DNA of 64,000 bases, taken from the NCBI RefSeq assembly GCF_000208865.1, contig NC_018396.1, positions 5,202,514 through 5,266,513 of the forward strand, in the 5' to 3' direction. The position numbers were made by a program, and so were the translations under genes. This DNA is from Neospora caninum Liverpool. Taxonomy: Eukaryota; Apicomplexa; Conoidasida; Eucoccidiorida; Sarcocystidae. Shown piece after piece: positions 1 to 12,034 of the stretch; the first letter of the stretch is position 1; every line of letters begins with the position of its first letter. Under the pieces are notes generated by a model that was not told the origin of the DNA, did no database searches, and worked only from the letters and a program-made list of their open reading frames with translations.

Positions 1-1793
1 GCTCGGCAGTGCCGTGATCAGAGCTACCTCCGAAGCTGGTCTTTTTCCCCTGTTCTTTCAAGAAGGTGGCTTTTGTTCTCTCTTTCCCCATTTTTTGGCT
101 GTTATGCGTCTTTTCTTCCCCACTACCACTTCGGATTCTCTTGGCCCAGCTGTCGAACACCCCCGTCAAGAAAGAGTATGCAAGTAGAGGCGCGTAAACT
201 CTCCGTCGACTCGTTTCTCTGCACCTGTGTGGGACAGAAACAGCAAATCAACTGATACATCATTTTCGGTTTTTTCTGTCACCTTTTAAACCCTGTGGTT
301 CCAGCGGTGTCGTTGCAGTTTTCCAAAGATTGTGGCCGTGAACACAGAAAAATGAAGTTGCGTCTTCGGCAAAGGCGATCGTGTGCTCAGTGATTCGGAA
401 TGCAAATCATTTTGGTCGCAGGCCTCGGGGATCGTTGGTTCCCTGCGTCTGTTTTTCGCCTCTGAAGGGAACGCCCTGAATCTCTGTCGCCTCGGGGCTG
501 TATTTTTCGTCTGTGTTGTGTTTCGGTGGCTGCAACACATCCTCGCGCGAATGCACCCCTGTTCCCATTTACACTGCAGATTCTCTCTGGAGGTGCTCTC
601 CTTTTTTTACTCTAGTTCGAGTCGCCACTGCTCACGAGCTGCCCGACAGCGGCTTCCACCTGGGAGAAAAAGTCGCCGTCCATCGTCCTCAGATTCTTCC
701 GCGCCGGCCCCGTCGTGCCGACTCCTCTTCGCAAAGACCTCCAGCGGATTTGTCTCCTCGTTACTTCCTATCTCGTCTGGTTTGCGGTGTCTGCCTGGAA
801 CAGCTTTTCCACGTTTAATGTCCAGTCAGTCGCAGGGTCGGTCTTGGTACCGGTTCGTCTGTACCACCGAACAGAAAATTGGGGTATGTGTGTGTGTAAG
901 AGAAGACTTTTCTTTACGACTTTTCCTCGTGGTACGAATCTGTGAAGGTCACACGCCGTACCTGTGTATCGCAGTCGTGTGGGAATTCGATTTTTCGTAA
1001 ATGTGCACGTCACCCTCAGCCGCGCTCCTCTGACTGCGCCGGTATCCTTCGGCTTTCCGATTCGTGTGTATAGACTCCTGAAGGCAGGGGAGACTTGCTG
1101 TTCGTGGTATCTTTTTGCTTTCTTCCTACCGTCTAACGACGTCTGCTGGGACAGGATTTCCGGAAACCGTCGTTCCTTTTCTTCAACGACAACGCTTTAC
1201 TACCGCGACCGTTTTTGATTCTTGAGGACTGGCTGGCGCAAACCGCGGGGGCTTTGGTAACGCGGATTGTATTTTTTTGCTGCCGGACCGTGGACGGAAA
1301 GCGCCAAGAAAGTGGAGTTTTTGTCCACATTGTCTCAATCATTGTACACACGCCCATTATTTCTTTTTACTCCAATCACAGGCTCCGTTGTTCCACACAC
1401 TTTTTTTGTCCGGTTTCGGAAACGAGAAAACGCAGATTCTTGTCAACGAAGACCAGCAGGGCTCAAGTCTTGAAAACGTTTGCGTGGTTGTCTTTTCGTG
1501 TTGCATTATACCCGTCTCCGTGTAGCTTTCCATAACCCTCGAACGTCTCGTCTTCCCGTTCGCTCGTCGCATTCGACGCTCCGTGGAAATCGCTCTTCTC
1601 TGTCGCCAGTTTCGTCCGTTCGCCTGCATCCGGGAGAGCGCACGCGCGCCACAAGCAGTCGCACACTTTCCCGGTCTTCCCGGCGGGGGTCTTTGGGCCC
1701 CGATGCCACGGCATCCCGCGCTGTCTGGTGTCGCGCCTTCCTACTTTTTTTTTTCGGCCAGGCTTTGATGCTCGTTGGTCTCTTGCCGTCGGG
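1..1793. other. Upstream region and probable 5' UTR of the SNF2 gene
   Basis: No convincing exon was found here. The DNA is pyrimidine-rich on the plus strand, with many T runs and CT tracts. The open frames in it (for example about 383-1000) are Ser/Arg/Cys-rich low-complexity peptides in several overlapping frames, as expected for non-coding DNA. The stretch probably holds the promoter and leader of the gene starting at 1794, but no specific promoter element could be assigned. Confidence 0.5.
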
Positions 1794-4700
1794 ATGGGAA
1801 GCCAGGGAGTGAGCAGCGGCTCTGCTAGCCGCGCCGGGAGTGGAGAGAGCAGCCGAAGCAGCAGCTGCGCGCGAGACACGTCTCCGCCGCGTTCCTCGTT
1901 CAGTTCGTCGCGTCTCCGCGCTCAGGCGGAACGCCAGGCTGCGGCGGCCGCGGCACAGGCGGAGGCAGTTGCGTCTTCGTCCTCTTCGTCGACCTCGACA
2001 CGTGGCGGGGGGAATGGCTCGTCGCAGTCTGCGGCTCCTCGGCCGACGGCCAGCGCGTCGTCGGGTCGCAGCACGAAGTTTTCCGGGCCCTTTTTCAGTC
2101 AAGCGAGCTCTGGAGCGGGCCGGAAGCGGGGCGGCATGTGGTGTTACATCTGCCGAGACTCCATGCAGCGAGGGGAAGAAAACACAGTGGAGTGCACTGC
2201 GTGTCCGAAGCGGTTTCACCTGGAGTGCCTCCAGCAGGAGGGCGTGATTCAGCCGGGCGAGCGGGTTTCACCGGACGACTGGATGTGTCCCCAGTGTCTC
2301 GAGGAACACGAAGAAGACGAGATCCAGAACGACGAGCGGTGCTTTATCTGCAAAAGGAAGGAGCCGGAAGACGAGGAGGAAGACCGCCTTCTCATGTGCG
2401 ACGGGTGCCCGAACAGCTATCACATGCGGTCGTGCCTGAAGCTCACCATCGAACCCGATGAAGAAAAGTGGTTTTGCCCCGAATGCAATCCCTCGGGATT
2501 CAAACAGGATGAAATCCGCCGCCTGGGTCGAGGCCGCGCGGGGGCGAGAGGATCCGAAGGTCGAGGCGAAATCGTCAACTCGTCGACGTGCTACGTCTGT
2601 CAACGCCCAGGCAAGCTGCTCGGGTGCGACTTCTGCGTCAACAGCTTCCACCCTACGTGTCTCGTGGATGTGGACTGGGACTCCATTGGCGAAGAGTGGG
2701 AGTGCCCTGTGTGCAAGGGCCGCGATCCGCTGGCGAATCAGATGCACAAAAGGTGGTCGCGAGCAGAAATTGAGGCCAAGCGCAAGGAGAGAATCAAGTG
2801 TCTCGAGCGCATCCGTGTCAAGACGACACGGTACCGAAACCGCTTTCTCCTCGTCCACCAGAAGGACCTCGGGCCGTTCGTCAACCAGAAGATCCTCAAC
2901 AATCTGGCGAAGTCGTTCAGAAGTCAAATGAGCGCAAACGCTGCGGGGAAGCGCCGCCCGCAGGCGCAAGGCGGCCGGCTGCAAGTCGAACGGTCGATCC
3001 AGGATCTGCTGGAGAGTCTCGAGGACGAGGCTGCAGAGGAGAGTGCCAAGTTCGTCAAGCGCGCGTACCGGGCGTGCCGCCATCCGAGCGGCCGGAAGAT
3101 CGAGGGCGTTCCCTTGCGCGAGGGCATCTCGCTGAAGCCTCACCAGGAGGAAGGCGTGGAGTGGCTTCTCCGCTCGTTCATGACGGGAGGCGGCATTCTC
3201 GCGGACGAAATGGGACTCGGGAAGACCATCCAGACGCTCTGTTTCCTCTCGTACTTGAACGCGATGAAGCTGGAAGGCCCGCACCTGATCGTCGTTCCTC
3301 TCTCCACTGTGGGCAACTGGATGCGAGAAGTTCACCGCTTCACCCCGTCGCTGACTCACATCAAGATATGCGGGTCTCGCGCCGAACGCCAGCACGCGAT
3401 GGAAGATCGCTTGGCGCAGAAGGGACTCTACGACCTGTACATTACGACGTACGAGACGGTGAAGAGCGAGGAGGAGTTTTTCGTGGAGACGATCCCGCAC
3501 TGGCAGTGCATTGTTCTGGACGAAGCGCACCGCATCAAGAACGCGTCAGGCGCCATTCGCCACGCCCTCGACCGCGTCATCGGCAACATGCGGCTGCTTC
3601 TCACGGGGACGCCTCTCCAGAACAATGCCGCGGAGCTGTTCACGCTCATCAACTTCCTCATGCCGGATGTTTTCCGAGATTCTCAGGTGATTGAGCAGGC
3701 CTTTTTAACGAATCCGCAGGGCGGCGGGTCGGGAGCAAATGCGTCGAACAAGAAAGACGCGAGCGGACGCGGCGATGCGGGTCCAAAGAGCCAGAACGGC
3801 AAGAAGGCGCCGGTAGTCGAGGTGGATCAGCTTTTCCGACAGGAAGATCTGGAGGCGATTCGCAATCTTCTCGACCGCGTCATGCTGAGGAGGTTGAAGG
3901 AACAGGCCATCGCCCTCCCAAAGAAGATGTACCATTCTGTCTGGCTGCCTCTCTCTGCACCCGCCGCCTCTTGGTACGAAAGACTTCTGCGAGTTCGGGC
4001 GCTGCAAGAAGCAGGCAAAGACAAGTTGAGCACCAGCTCATATCGAAAGATGCTTGGACTCGTCATCAAAATGCGGATCATCTGTGCCCACCCCAAGGCG
4101 CTGTGTGCCCGCGAGAGTCAAATGCAGCGACTGCAGGCGTTCTTCGTCGAAGAGAACATGGAAATGCAGACGGAGGTTATCGAGGCGGCTCGGGAGGTCC
4201 AGCGGATCGAAGGAGAAGCGCACATCCTGTGCAGCGCGAAGCTCTCTTTCTTGGACAAACTGATGCGCCATCTGCACGAGTTGAACTGCAAGTATGTTCC
4301 TGGTTACGAGAAAGACTACGAAAACCATCGACGCGAGACAGCGACGTACAAGTTCTACAAACGCCACGAGGAAGTGGTGAAGGAAGAGACGGCAGCAGGG
4401 CGTAAGCCTCCGCGTCGCCCAAAGAGAAATGAACTCGGCGGCATTGAGGAGTTCCAGAGGTTGCTGCGGGCTGGCCATCCGCGGCTGGCGGGCGTACCTG
4501 CAGTTGAAGATCCCGACTTTCTGGAAGAAGGCATGTACCCAGCCGAACTTCAGTTGCCGCAGCCGATTGAGTCAAGCGCCTCTTCTCTGAGAGGCGTGGA
4601 CGGAGTGGGTCTGCTGGGTGGGAGACGGGCGAGCGTGGACGAAGACGTGGCTATGGACGAGCCAGGCGAAGGGAAGGCGCCGAGTTCTTCAGAAGAGGTG

Positions 4701-7700
4701 GGCACAGAGGGGAAGCGATGCGCTCCTCAGTTATCCAAGTCCGGGTTTCTGTCCTCGCGTGGCCCAGGTGACGGCTCTGCAAGTAAACGGAAGGAGAGCG
4801 ACGAGGATGAAGACCAAGAGGAGGGCGATGTCGTGAAGTCCCGAGACGCAGCGCGGAGCAAGAAGAAACGCGGTTTGGTCATTTTGGACGATGAGGAGGA
4901 CGACATGGGGACTGCGTCGACCTTCTCGTCGTCTTCTCCAGCTCCCTTGCCCTCCTCGCTGACGTCGTCCACCGCAGCCACTTCGCCGGCGGCCGAGGAC
5001 GCGTCTTCTGGTGCACGGCGAAACAGTTCTTCAGAACATTCTGACGAATTGCGGCCACCGCAAACTCCAGCTGAACGCTCTTCCGCTCCATTGGTGAAAA
5101 ACGAAGACTTGGGCCCGAACGGGTTGCAGGCGTCGCCGAGAGGACTGTGTGCATCGCCCGGGAACAGGGACGAGGCTCTTTCAACCGCCTACTGCACTAG
5201 CACCCCGTCAAGCACGAAAGACAACGGAAGAAGAAGCGGGCGCAGCAGCGATGGGGCCCAGCCAGTGTGTCCACTGAAGAAGGAAGGTGGCGAGCAAAAT
5301 GGCGGAGCGAAGAAGGAAGTCGCGAAGGAAGAGAAGGAAGAGGCCTTGATGGCCGCCGGGGCGAAGGAGGCAAAACCAGAGGAGACAGAACCCAAGGGAG
5401 AGGGGGCGGAGACGGACGGAAAGGGAGGGACGGGAGATGAAGCAGCAAATGGAAATGACAAACAAGAATTTGTCATTGACCGGACACAGCCTAAAGCCCA
5501 GCGACTGCTTGTCTTCACGCAGTTTCAACTCGTCCTGGACGAACTGGAAGCGTACTGCCACTACCGCGGCTGGAAATACCTAAGGTCCGTCTCGGTGCCA
5601 TGCTAAGATGAGGAAGTTTGCCGGGTTTTCTCAGGGTGCAAGGGAGATGCTCAGGGTGTCTTGCGTTCCTCTCCCCCATGTGGCCGTGACACATTGGTGT
5701 GCCGGAAGAGAAAATTCACTTTCCGTTTGCGCCAAGCTGCACGTACGTTCAGTTGAAAACTCCAGGTACCAAGGAATAGAAAGTCTCAAATTGCCTTACA
5801 GCTGCTAGAGAGGGCGGTCTACAACCTCTGTTGGGGGGAGAGCTGGTATCGTGAGTGTATATACCCAAAAGCGGGTGGCCCCGATTCGCTAGTGCACTGT
5901 CCAACTGAGCTGATGGATTCCTCTTGACTTTTTTTTGTCGCGTCTGGATACGCCTGTGCGTTTCCGCCGGCCACGTGATCTGGGAAGACGGGAGGGAAAG
6001 ACTGTAGATGCGGCATTCTCGGAAGGCAACACAGTGCTAGCTGTGTTGCTCGCCGCCCTCGCGTTTCACCGACGTTGCATTCGAGGTTTTTCTTTTCAGA
6101 TTGGATGGCTCGACAAACAAGTTTGTACGCGAGCTCGACATCCGCGACTTCAACTCCGAGAATAGCACGTACTTCGTCTACCTCATCAGCACGCGAGCGG
6201 GCGGTCTAGGAATCAACCTGACGGCGGCCAACCATGTCGTTCTCTACGACCATGACTGGAATCCGTTCATCGATCTCCAAGCCATTGACAGGTGCGGACG
6301 GGAAAGAGCAACGAGGAAAGTGGCGGGAAAGAAGATGGGGGTGACAGGGGACGCCGGGAGAGCTTTGTCCAGTGTGCACAGCCGCGTTATCCCGTTTTCG
6401 TGAAGCGCACATTTCCTTACAGGGGACAATGATGCGTTCCTCGTTCGGCAACCTTGTTTTTTGCAGAGCCCATCGTATCGGACAGCAAAGGGCAGTCCAC
6501 GTGTGGAGTCTCGTCAATGAGTGGACGGTCGAGGAACGCATGGCTTTCCGACGCGAACAGGTGCGTGTGGGGTGGCGACTGTCGAGCCAAGAGTTCACAG
6601 CTGGTAGCCTGCGATGTGCACACGGCTTTCGAAGCTGAGGTCCATGCAGAGCAAAACGCGAGAGAAACGGGAAAGACAGATACGTAGACGTAGGGAGGGG
6701 AGAAGGAAGCGACAGAGAGGGAGGCTCAGAGGAAAACACAGGGATCGAATACAGAGAGGGAGATGAGCGAGGGAATGAGGACAGGTGACGGAAACAGAGA
6801 CACGAGACTGTGCCCGCGGAGAAGTGAGGGAGCAGAGAGCTGTGTCCGGGCGGTTGCCCCGCTGGTAAGGGACAACGTCTCACCAGCCAAAACGCGAGAT
6901 TGCGTCCTGTTGCTTTTCAGAAACTGCGCTTAGACAAACTTCTCGTCCAAAATCAGCATGAAGAAGCCCTGGAGGACGAAGATGAAGAACAGCAAAAAGG
7001 AGGGGATAAAATCTCGACCGATGAGATTCGAAAGCTTATGCTGCATGGCCGAAAGGCGATTGTGGTGAGCCAGGGTACATATGGACCTCTTCGATGTTTC
7101 CAGAACACCTAAGAAGCGCGCTGGGTCGGTAAATCCTGGATACGCTCCAGTTTAAACATCCCAGACGGATTTCTTCTCTGGGCAACTGTACAGCATTTTT
7201 TGGTCGCATGCGTGCGTGGCGTTACACTTGCGCATATGCGTGCACGTCTTTTTCTCCTGGTGTTTGTTCTTCATTTTTCTGCTTCTCTGTGTCCACATGT
7301 CTTGGGGAGCTATGCGGCACTCTCGTGCATATCTGCACTTCTGAGCCTGCTCAAGTGTCTCTCCTTCGCTGTGGTTCTCTGGCGCACTTCGAAGGTCTCC
7401 ACGGCACACACGTGTGGGAGTCGGCATGTGCTTCGGCTGTGAGACAGCGATGCGTTTGTATGTTTCGCGTGTTTCCAGGAAGTGGCAGCGAAGAATCCCG
7501 TCAGTATCGCAGAGTGCTCGCTGGAGGAGTTGACGGAGCGGCAGCGTCTGCCTCTTCCGGAGCTAACGGACGGCGCAGGCAGCGCGGTCGGAGACGGTTC
7601 TCTTTTAGACTCCAGTCGGATAACGACAAACGAGGACGGTGAAGAGGATGAATTAGGAAGTCGCGATGAAGAAAACATGGTAGATATCGATGAGGTGATG

Positions 7701-10700
7701 AATGAAGAAGCGGAAGAGCAAAACAAGCAGGCTCAGCTCGTCGACTCGGCAGACACCGTTCTGCCTGATGCAGGGAATGTGGAAATGGGTGGCTCTAGTG
7801 GAGGCCCGCGAGACGGTGCAGAAGAAGGTTGCTCGAAGACCACAAGCGAGAATGAATGTGGCTCGGCGCGAGAGAGCGAGAGAGCGAGGGAGGGAGACGA
7901 CGGAAGGACACCTGCAGGCGAACAAAGTGCACAGAGTCCGGCCGAGGGGCGCGACGCTGGAGAACACGATGCCTCTCGCGGACCCGGCGTAGGACGAACC
8001 AAGGGAAAACTCGAAAACGAGTTGCAAAGAGCTGGTGTCTTGTGGCGATCAGAAAGAGAAAGAAAGAAGCCCATCGCGGTGTATGTACCCCAGGAATTCG
8101 GCCAACGGTGAGTGGGAATCGAAAGGAGCCACCCTGCTGCGGAGAGAGCACCTGTCTTGTCTCAGTAGTGTTCATGATGCAGCAGATATTTAAGTAACTT
8201 GGTTTTGTCCTGGAGGTCTGTTATTCTTGTCGGTCGTTTCCCGTGATCGCGATCGCCTGTGACGCTCTGCAAGCGACATGTGCGGTGTGGCGGTCCCGGC
8301 GTTTTTCCTCCTGTTCGTTCCCTCTCCCTTTTTTCTTGGGTGTGCGTCTCGGCCTCTTTCCGCTGCTTCGTTCTCTCCGCCTCCCATATCGCAGAGTGCG
8401 TAAGAGCGTGCGTGGTGCTCGTCTTTGAACAATGGGCTAGCGCGACTGCGCCTGCGACTTCATGGTTTTCGCAGGGAGGAGAGAAAGAAGATCAAGCACG
8501 AGCAGAAGTGCTTCCTGTGTGGCAATGGGAAGGACTTTGAACACTCGAGCGTGGACGCAGATGGCAACACAACTAAGGCGTCGCTGGGAGAGTTAGTCTA
8601 CTGCAGCGGATGCCCACGGGCTTATCATCGCGTATGCGAAGGTCTACCCCGGGACGTGAAGAAGAGCTGGAGATGCCGGTGGCACGAGTGCTGTCTCTGC
8701 TTCCGGAAAACGTCTCAGTGCGGGAACATGCTCATCCACTGCGCGAAGTGTCCGACATCGTTTTGCTATGATTGCTTTCCTCCCGACTATTGCCGGCACA
8801 ACGTCAGCGAAGAGTATTACTCTTATCTCCGTCAGAGAGGAATGAATGTAACGCCTCAAAATTGGATTCTTCTGCTTTGTTCTCGGTGCAAAGCTGTTGA
8901 AGAGCAGCAGACGAGAAGAAGGCTGACGAAGGAAGAGAAGGAGCAAGAAAAACTCCAGCAGAAGGAGTTGCGTCAACAACAAAAAGAACTTCATCACGAC
9001 CTGGATGCGTCCAAGAGGAAGCAGGAAAATCAGCAAAGACGGCAGGAATGCAAGCAGCGTGCAGAGGAAGAGAGACAGGTAGGGGTGCATCCACGCGATT
9101 CGCGACGCTCTCGGCTCCGTCCCCCGCTGTTCACGTGGTTCTGCGTGTCTGCGTCTCTATCCGCAATTTGGTGCCGTTGCATATCTTGTTCTCTCTGCTT
9201 GTGTGCAGTTCCAGGAAGCGAAGCAGCAGATCGATTCTCAAGATGCGAAACAAGAAGAAGAGCTTCGTCAAGCGTACCAGCACCTCTTCCCCGCTGCGTT
9301 TACCGAAGAACTTCAGAAACGTGTTTCTGCAGCCAAGTCGGCTCAGAAAGCGAGTCGCGACGCGTCTGTGGCGGTCCAGGCACAAGTCGCCGCAGTAGCT
9401 GCTGCTGCGGCGGCCGCAGTCTCTGCTGTTTCGGCGGCAGCTAGTGGAGCCCAGCTAGCGGTGTCGGGAAGTGTGGAGGACCAGCAGCAGAGGAGTCTCC
9501 AAGCGGCCGCGGCAGCGGCTCAACAGGCAGCCGCAAATGCGAAGAAGGCGCAGCAACAGACGAAGAGACCGGTGAATCAGTTGGCGAACATGAAGCTTCC
9601 AGGAGCGTCGATTTCTCTGTGTGAAAATTGTCACTTCCCGTGCCACGGAGTGCGCGACTACCCCGCGCCGTGCTGCTTCCCTGCCGAGGTCCAGTCACGC
9701 TTTTTCGTTCGCTGTTCTCCAGGCGGAACGATGAAGGCAGGGGCTTGTTTCTCGCCCGTCGGTGAGAACTCGAAACTCAGTCAGTCTCACAGTGGCAATG
9801 ATTCGGACCAAGGCTCTGCCCTGTCTGCGTCTCCAGAGGCTCTCCAACAACTCCGAGAGGGCGAGGAGGAAGGTAGCACAAGTCAGGGGCAAGACCGGAA
9901 GAAAGACGAGGACGACGGAGCAGAGGCCGTGACAGGGGACAGCCATCAGCCCTCTCCATCGGACCGAGAGAACGGCGCGGGAAGTGCCTCGCCAGGCGCC
10001 TCTCCGGGGTCTGCAGGAAGGGGAAGAGGGGGAGGAACGGGAACGCCTATGAGTCCTGAGGTCCCCGCTGCCCTAGCTGAAAAGCTGGGTCTCTCCGTTG
10101 AGGCACTCGCCAATGGCGTCGATGCGACAACGGCGGCGCAGATCACTGCTGCTGGCGGCGGCCCAGACCAAGTGCGCTTCGTTCATCGCCAAGTGTGTGG
10201 CTGCTGTGGCGAGTGCCGAACGGGAAGACGTGGGCACCTCAGGAAGCATTGCCCGAATCTACCGGCCGAAGAAAAGGAAAAGGTAAGAAACGAACGGGAC
10301 GTGCGCTCGGATACACGGAAAAGAGAGACAAGGAGAAAGGACCGAGGGGTGTATACGTGACTGTTTATGCCAGTCGTACCGTCTTTTCGCCTGGAGCGTC
10401 TTCACTGTGGCGCTGTCACTTCACTGAATGTTTTGTGTCGACTTCGTTCAGTACGACGAACGACGAGAAAAGATGCAGCAACTGATTCAAAGGCTCGCGC
10501 AGCATCCGCCTATTCCAGATACATCGAACGTCAACGGTTATGCAGGCGCTTCCCCGCAGAGGCTCAAATGGTACTTCCAGCAGTATCAGCAACAAGTAAG
10601 CTTCTCCGTGATCTTCAAGACACAAGTCGTCGTTTTGCCGTGGCCGTGGGAGATTTGACTCCTTCAGTAGCTGTGGAAGGGGGAGAACTTGTTGAGAGAG

Positions 10701-12034
10701 CTTCGTCTGGGCTACTGGGTATCTGTAACTGGGGAAAAGCAAAGGTTCCATCGCTCCCCGTACACAACTGCAGATTGCGAACTGTGTGTTTACCGGCAGC
10801 AGTTGTCCATGGAACGCCCCGTGAGTCGCCCGTGGTTTGAGTGCGCAGCATCCCGTGCCGAGTATTTTACTAACGCGGCGGATCTCCCTTTTCTGCGGTA
10901 GTTTATCTTGTTTGCACGTTTGTTTTTCGCGGTTTCCCTCAGGCCGATCGCGTTGTTGAAGAGACGATGATTGCCTTGGGTCTTCAAGCAGCGGTGACGC
11001 CACGGGCATCTGGGCATCGCCGGTCGGCAGGGGGCGGAACTGTTGTTTCAAGTAGTTTAACTGCGGGTGGTTTCTCGCGGACTCCAGGAACTGCGTCTCA
11101 GCTAATGCTCCAGCAGCAAGAAGGCGGTTTGCCTGTGGTAGAAGGGGCAACGGCAACCAGCCGAAAAAGAAACGCCGAGTCAGGCAATAATGTAACACCG
11201 GGTGGACCAGGTGCGAAGAAACAACCAGTAGTTCGACGTCCCAGTGGCAGTCCAAAGAGCGTCGGACGAGAGTCCTCGGCTGGCGGAAGTGATGCAGAAG
11301 CTGTGGGCGCAGGCCGCATCAACTCGTCTTCTGGAGGAGGGAAAGGCAGTCGCTCTCAGGCTGGAAAGGGAGGGGGTGGCGAAGGCAAGGTAAGAGGAAA
11401 CAAGCTTCCAACCGCAAACCCGTGGAGCACTAGTCTTCAGCCCACGACGAGCAACAGCCACACTTTGACAAACGCCATCAAAGACGGGGGACTAACACCG
11501 AAGACTCTCCTCAAAGGCGTTGCCAGTGCTGCTCAATCTGGATACAGTGGAGGGTGCACCACAAATGCTTCCTTCTCTGGCCCAGGGTTCAAACGGTCTC
11601 TTGGCGAGGTGGGGAAAACCAGCCGATCAGGTGGAGACGTGACGGGAACTGGAGGAAGCACAGATAGTAGCCCGAGCAGTGGTGCGCCCCCACAGAAACG
11701 GCGAAAGCCAGCATCTCCGAAGGGAGTTACGGGAACTGAGTCAGGAACAACTGGCGGGAAACGAGGAGCTGAAGGATCATCTTCGCTTCTGTCTAGTGCT
11801 GCGACTAGCACGCCGAGCAGCGGAAATACCGGGGGAACGGGTTTGAATGTCGTCGCCCCCGCCAAACAACAGCAGTCGATACTAGAGTTCTTTTGTGCTC
11901 GAAATACAAAAGGCGGGGGAAGCACAACCGGAGCTGGGGGCCCAGTGGCCGTCCTCGCTGTTCTTGCTGCCGCCAAGCAACGTGCAGGGGGGGGCGGCGT
12001 CGCCTCTGGGACAGGAGGCAAGGTTGTCTCATAA
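1794..12034 (+). CDS. PHD-finger SNF2-family (ISWI-like) chromatin remodeling ATPase, 10 exons
   Basis: Exons: 1794-5584, 6100-6291, 6467-6560, 6921-7064, 7479-8107, 8475-9078, 9209-10282, 10452-10595, 10671-10820, 10943-12034. They sum to 7,914 nt, or 2,637 residues. The ATG at 1794 is the first in frame. PHD fingers lie near residues 115-173, 181-238 and 266-315. The SNF2 motor begins near 447 with ADEMGLGKT (about 470), DEAHRIKN (about 576) and LLTGTPLQNN. The second lobe runs from QRLLVFTQF (about 1235) across exons 2-3 (LDGST, STRAGGLGIN, AHRIGQ). An acidic insert of about 400 residues splits the lobes. The segment after the motor (KLRLDKLLVQ...) resembles ISWI, but no SANT-SLIDE was recognised. 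Exon 6 holds two further Cys/His clusters. Exon 7 is Ala/Gln-rich and coiled, with more Cys pairs. A PIP box lies near residue 2584. The expected role is ATP-driven nucleosome remodeling in the nucleus with histone-tail reading. The exon 9 acceptor (75-nt intron) is the least certain junction. Confidence 0.93.
8511..8790 (+). other. C-terminal double PHD-like zinc clusters of the SNF2 protein
   Basis: Exon 6 encodes CFLCGNGKDF, then CSGCPRAYHRVCEGL, CRWHECCLCFRKTSQCG, HCAKCPTSFCYDCFPPDYC. The spacing of Cys/His pairs is that of a PHD finger followed directly by a second atypical Cys-rich module, as in NSD-type tandem fingers. A strongly charged Glu/Gln/Lys coiled coil follows. The pair is separate from the three N-terminal fingers. 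Histone-tail or partner binding is inference. Confidence 0.75.
11870..11893 (+). other. PIP box (PCNA-interacting motif) in the SNF2 protein
   Basis: Codons read QQSILEFF, an exact match to the canonical PIP consensus Q-x-x-[ILM]-x-x-[FY]-[FY]. It lies about 46 residues from the C terminus, within a Gly/Ser/Thr-rich, probably disordered tail. That is the usual setting for PIP boxes in replication proteins. Binding to PCNA is inferred from the motif alone. Confidence 0.75.

Noticed and set aside
383..1000. Plus-strand open frame of 205 codons upstream of the SNF2 gene
   Set aside because: Several overlapping frames are open here, the composition is Ser/Arg/Cys low complexity and no domain or splice partner fits. 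More likely promoter and leader.
2268..3530. Minus-strand open frame of 420 codons
   Set aside because: Antisense shadow of the SNF2 exon, whose PHD and ATPase motifs are unambiguous on the plus strand.
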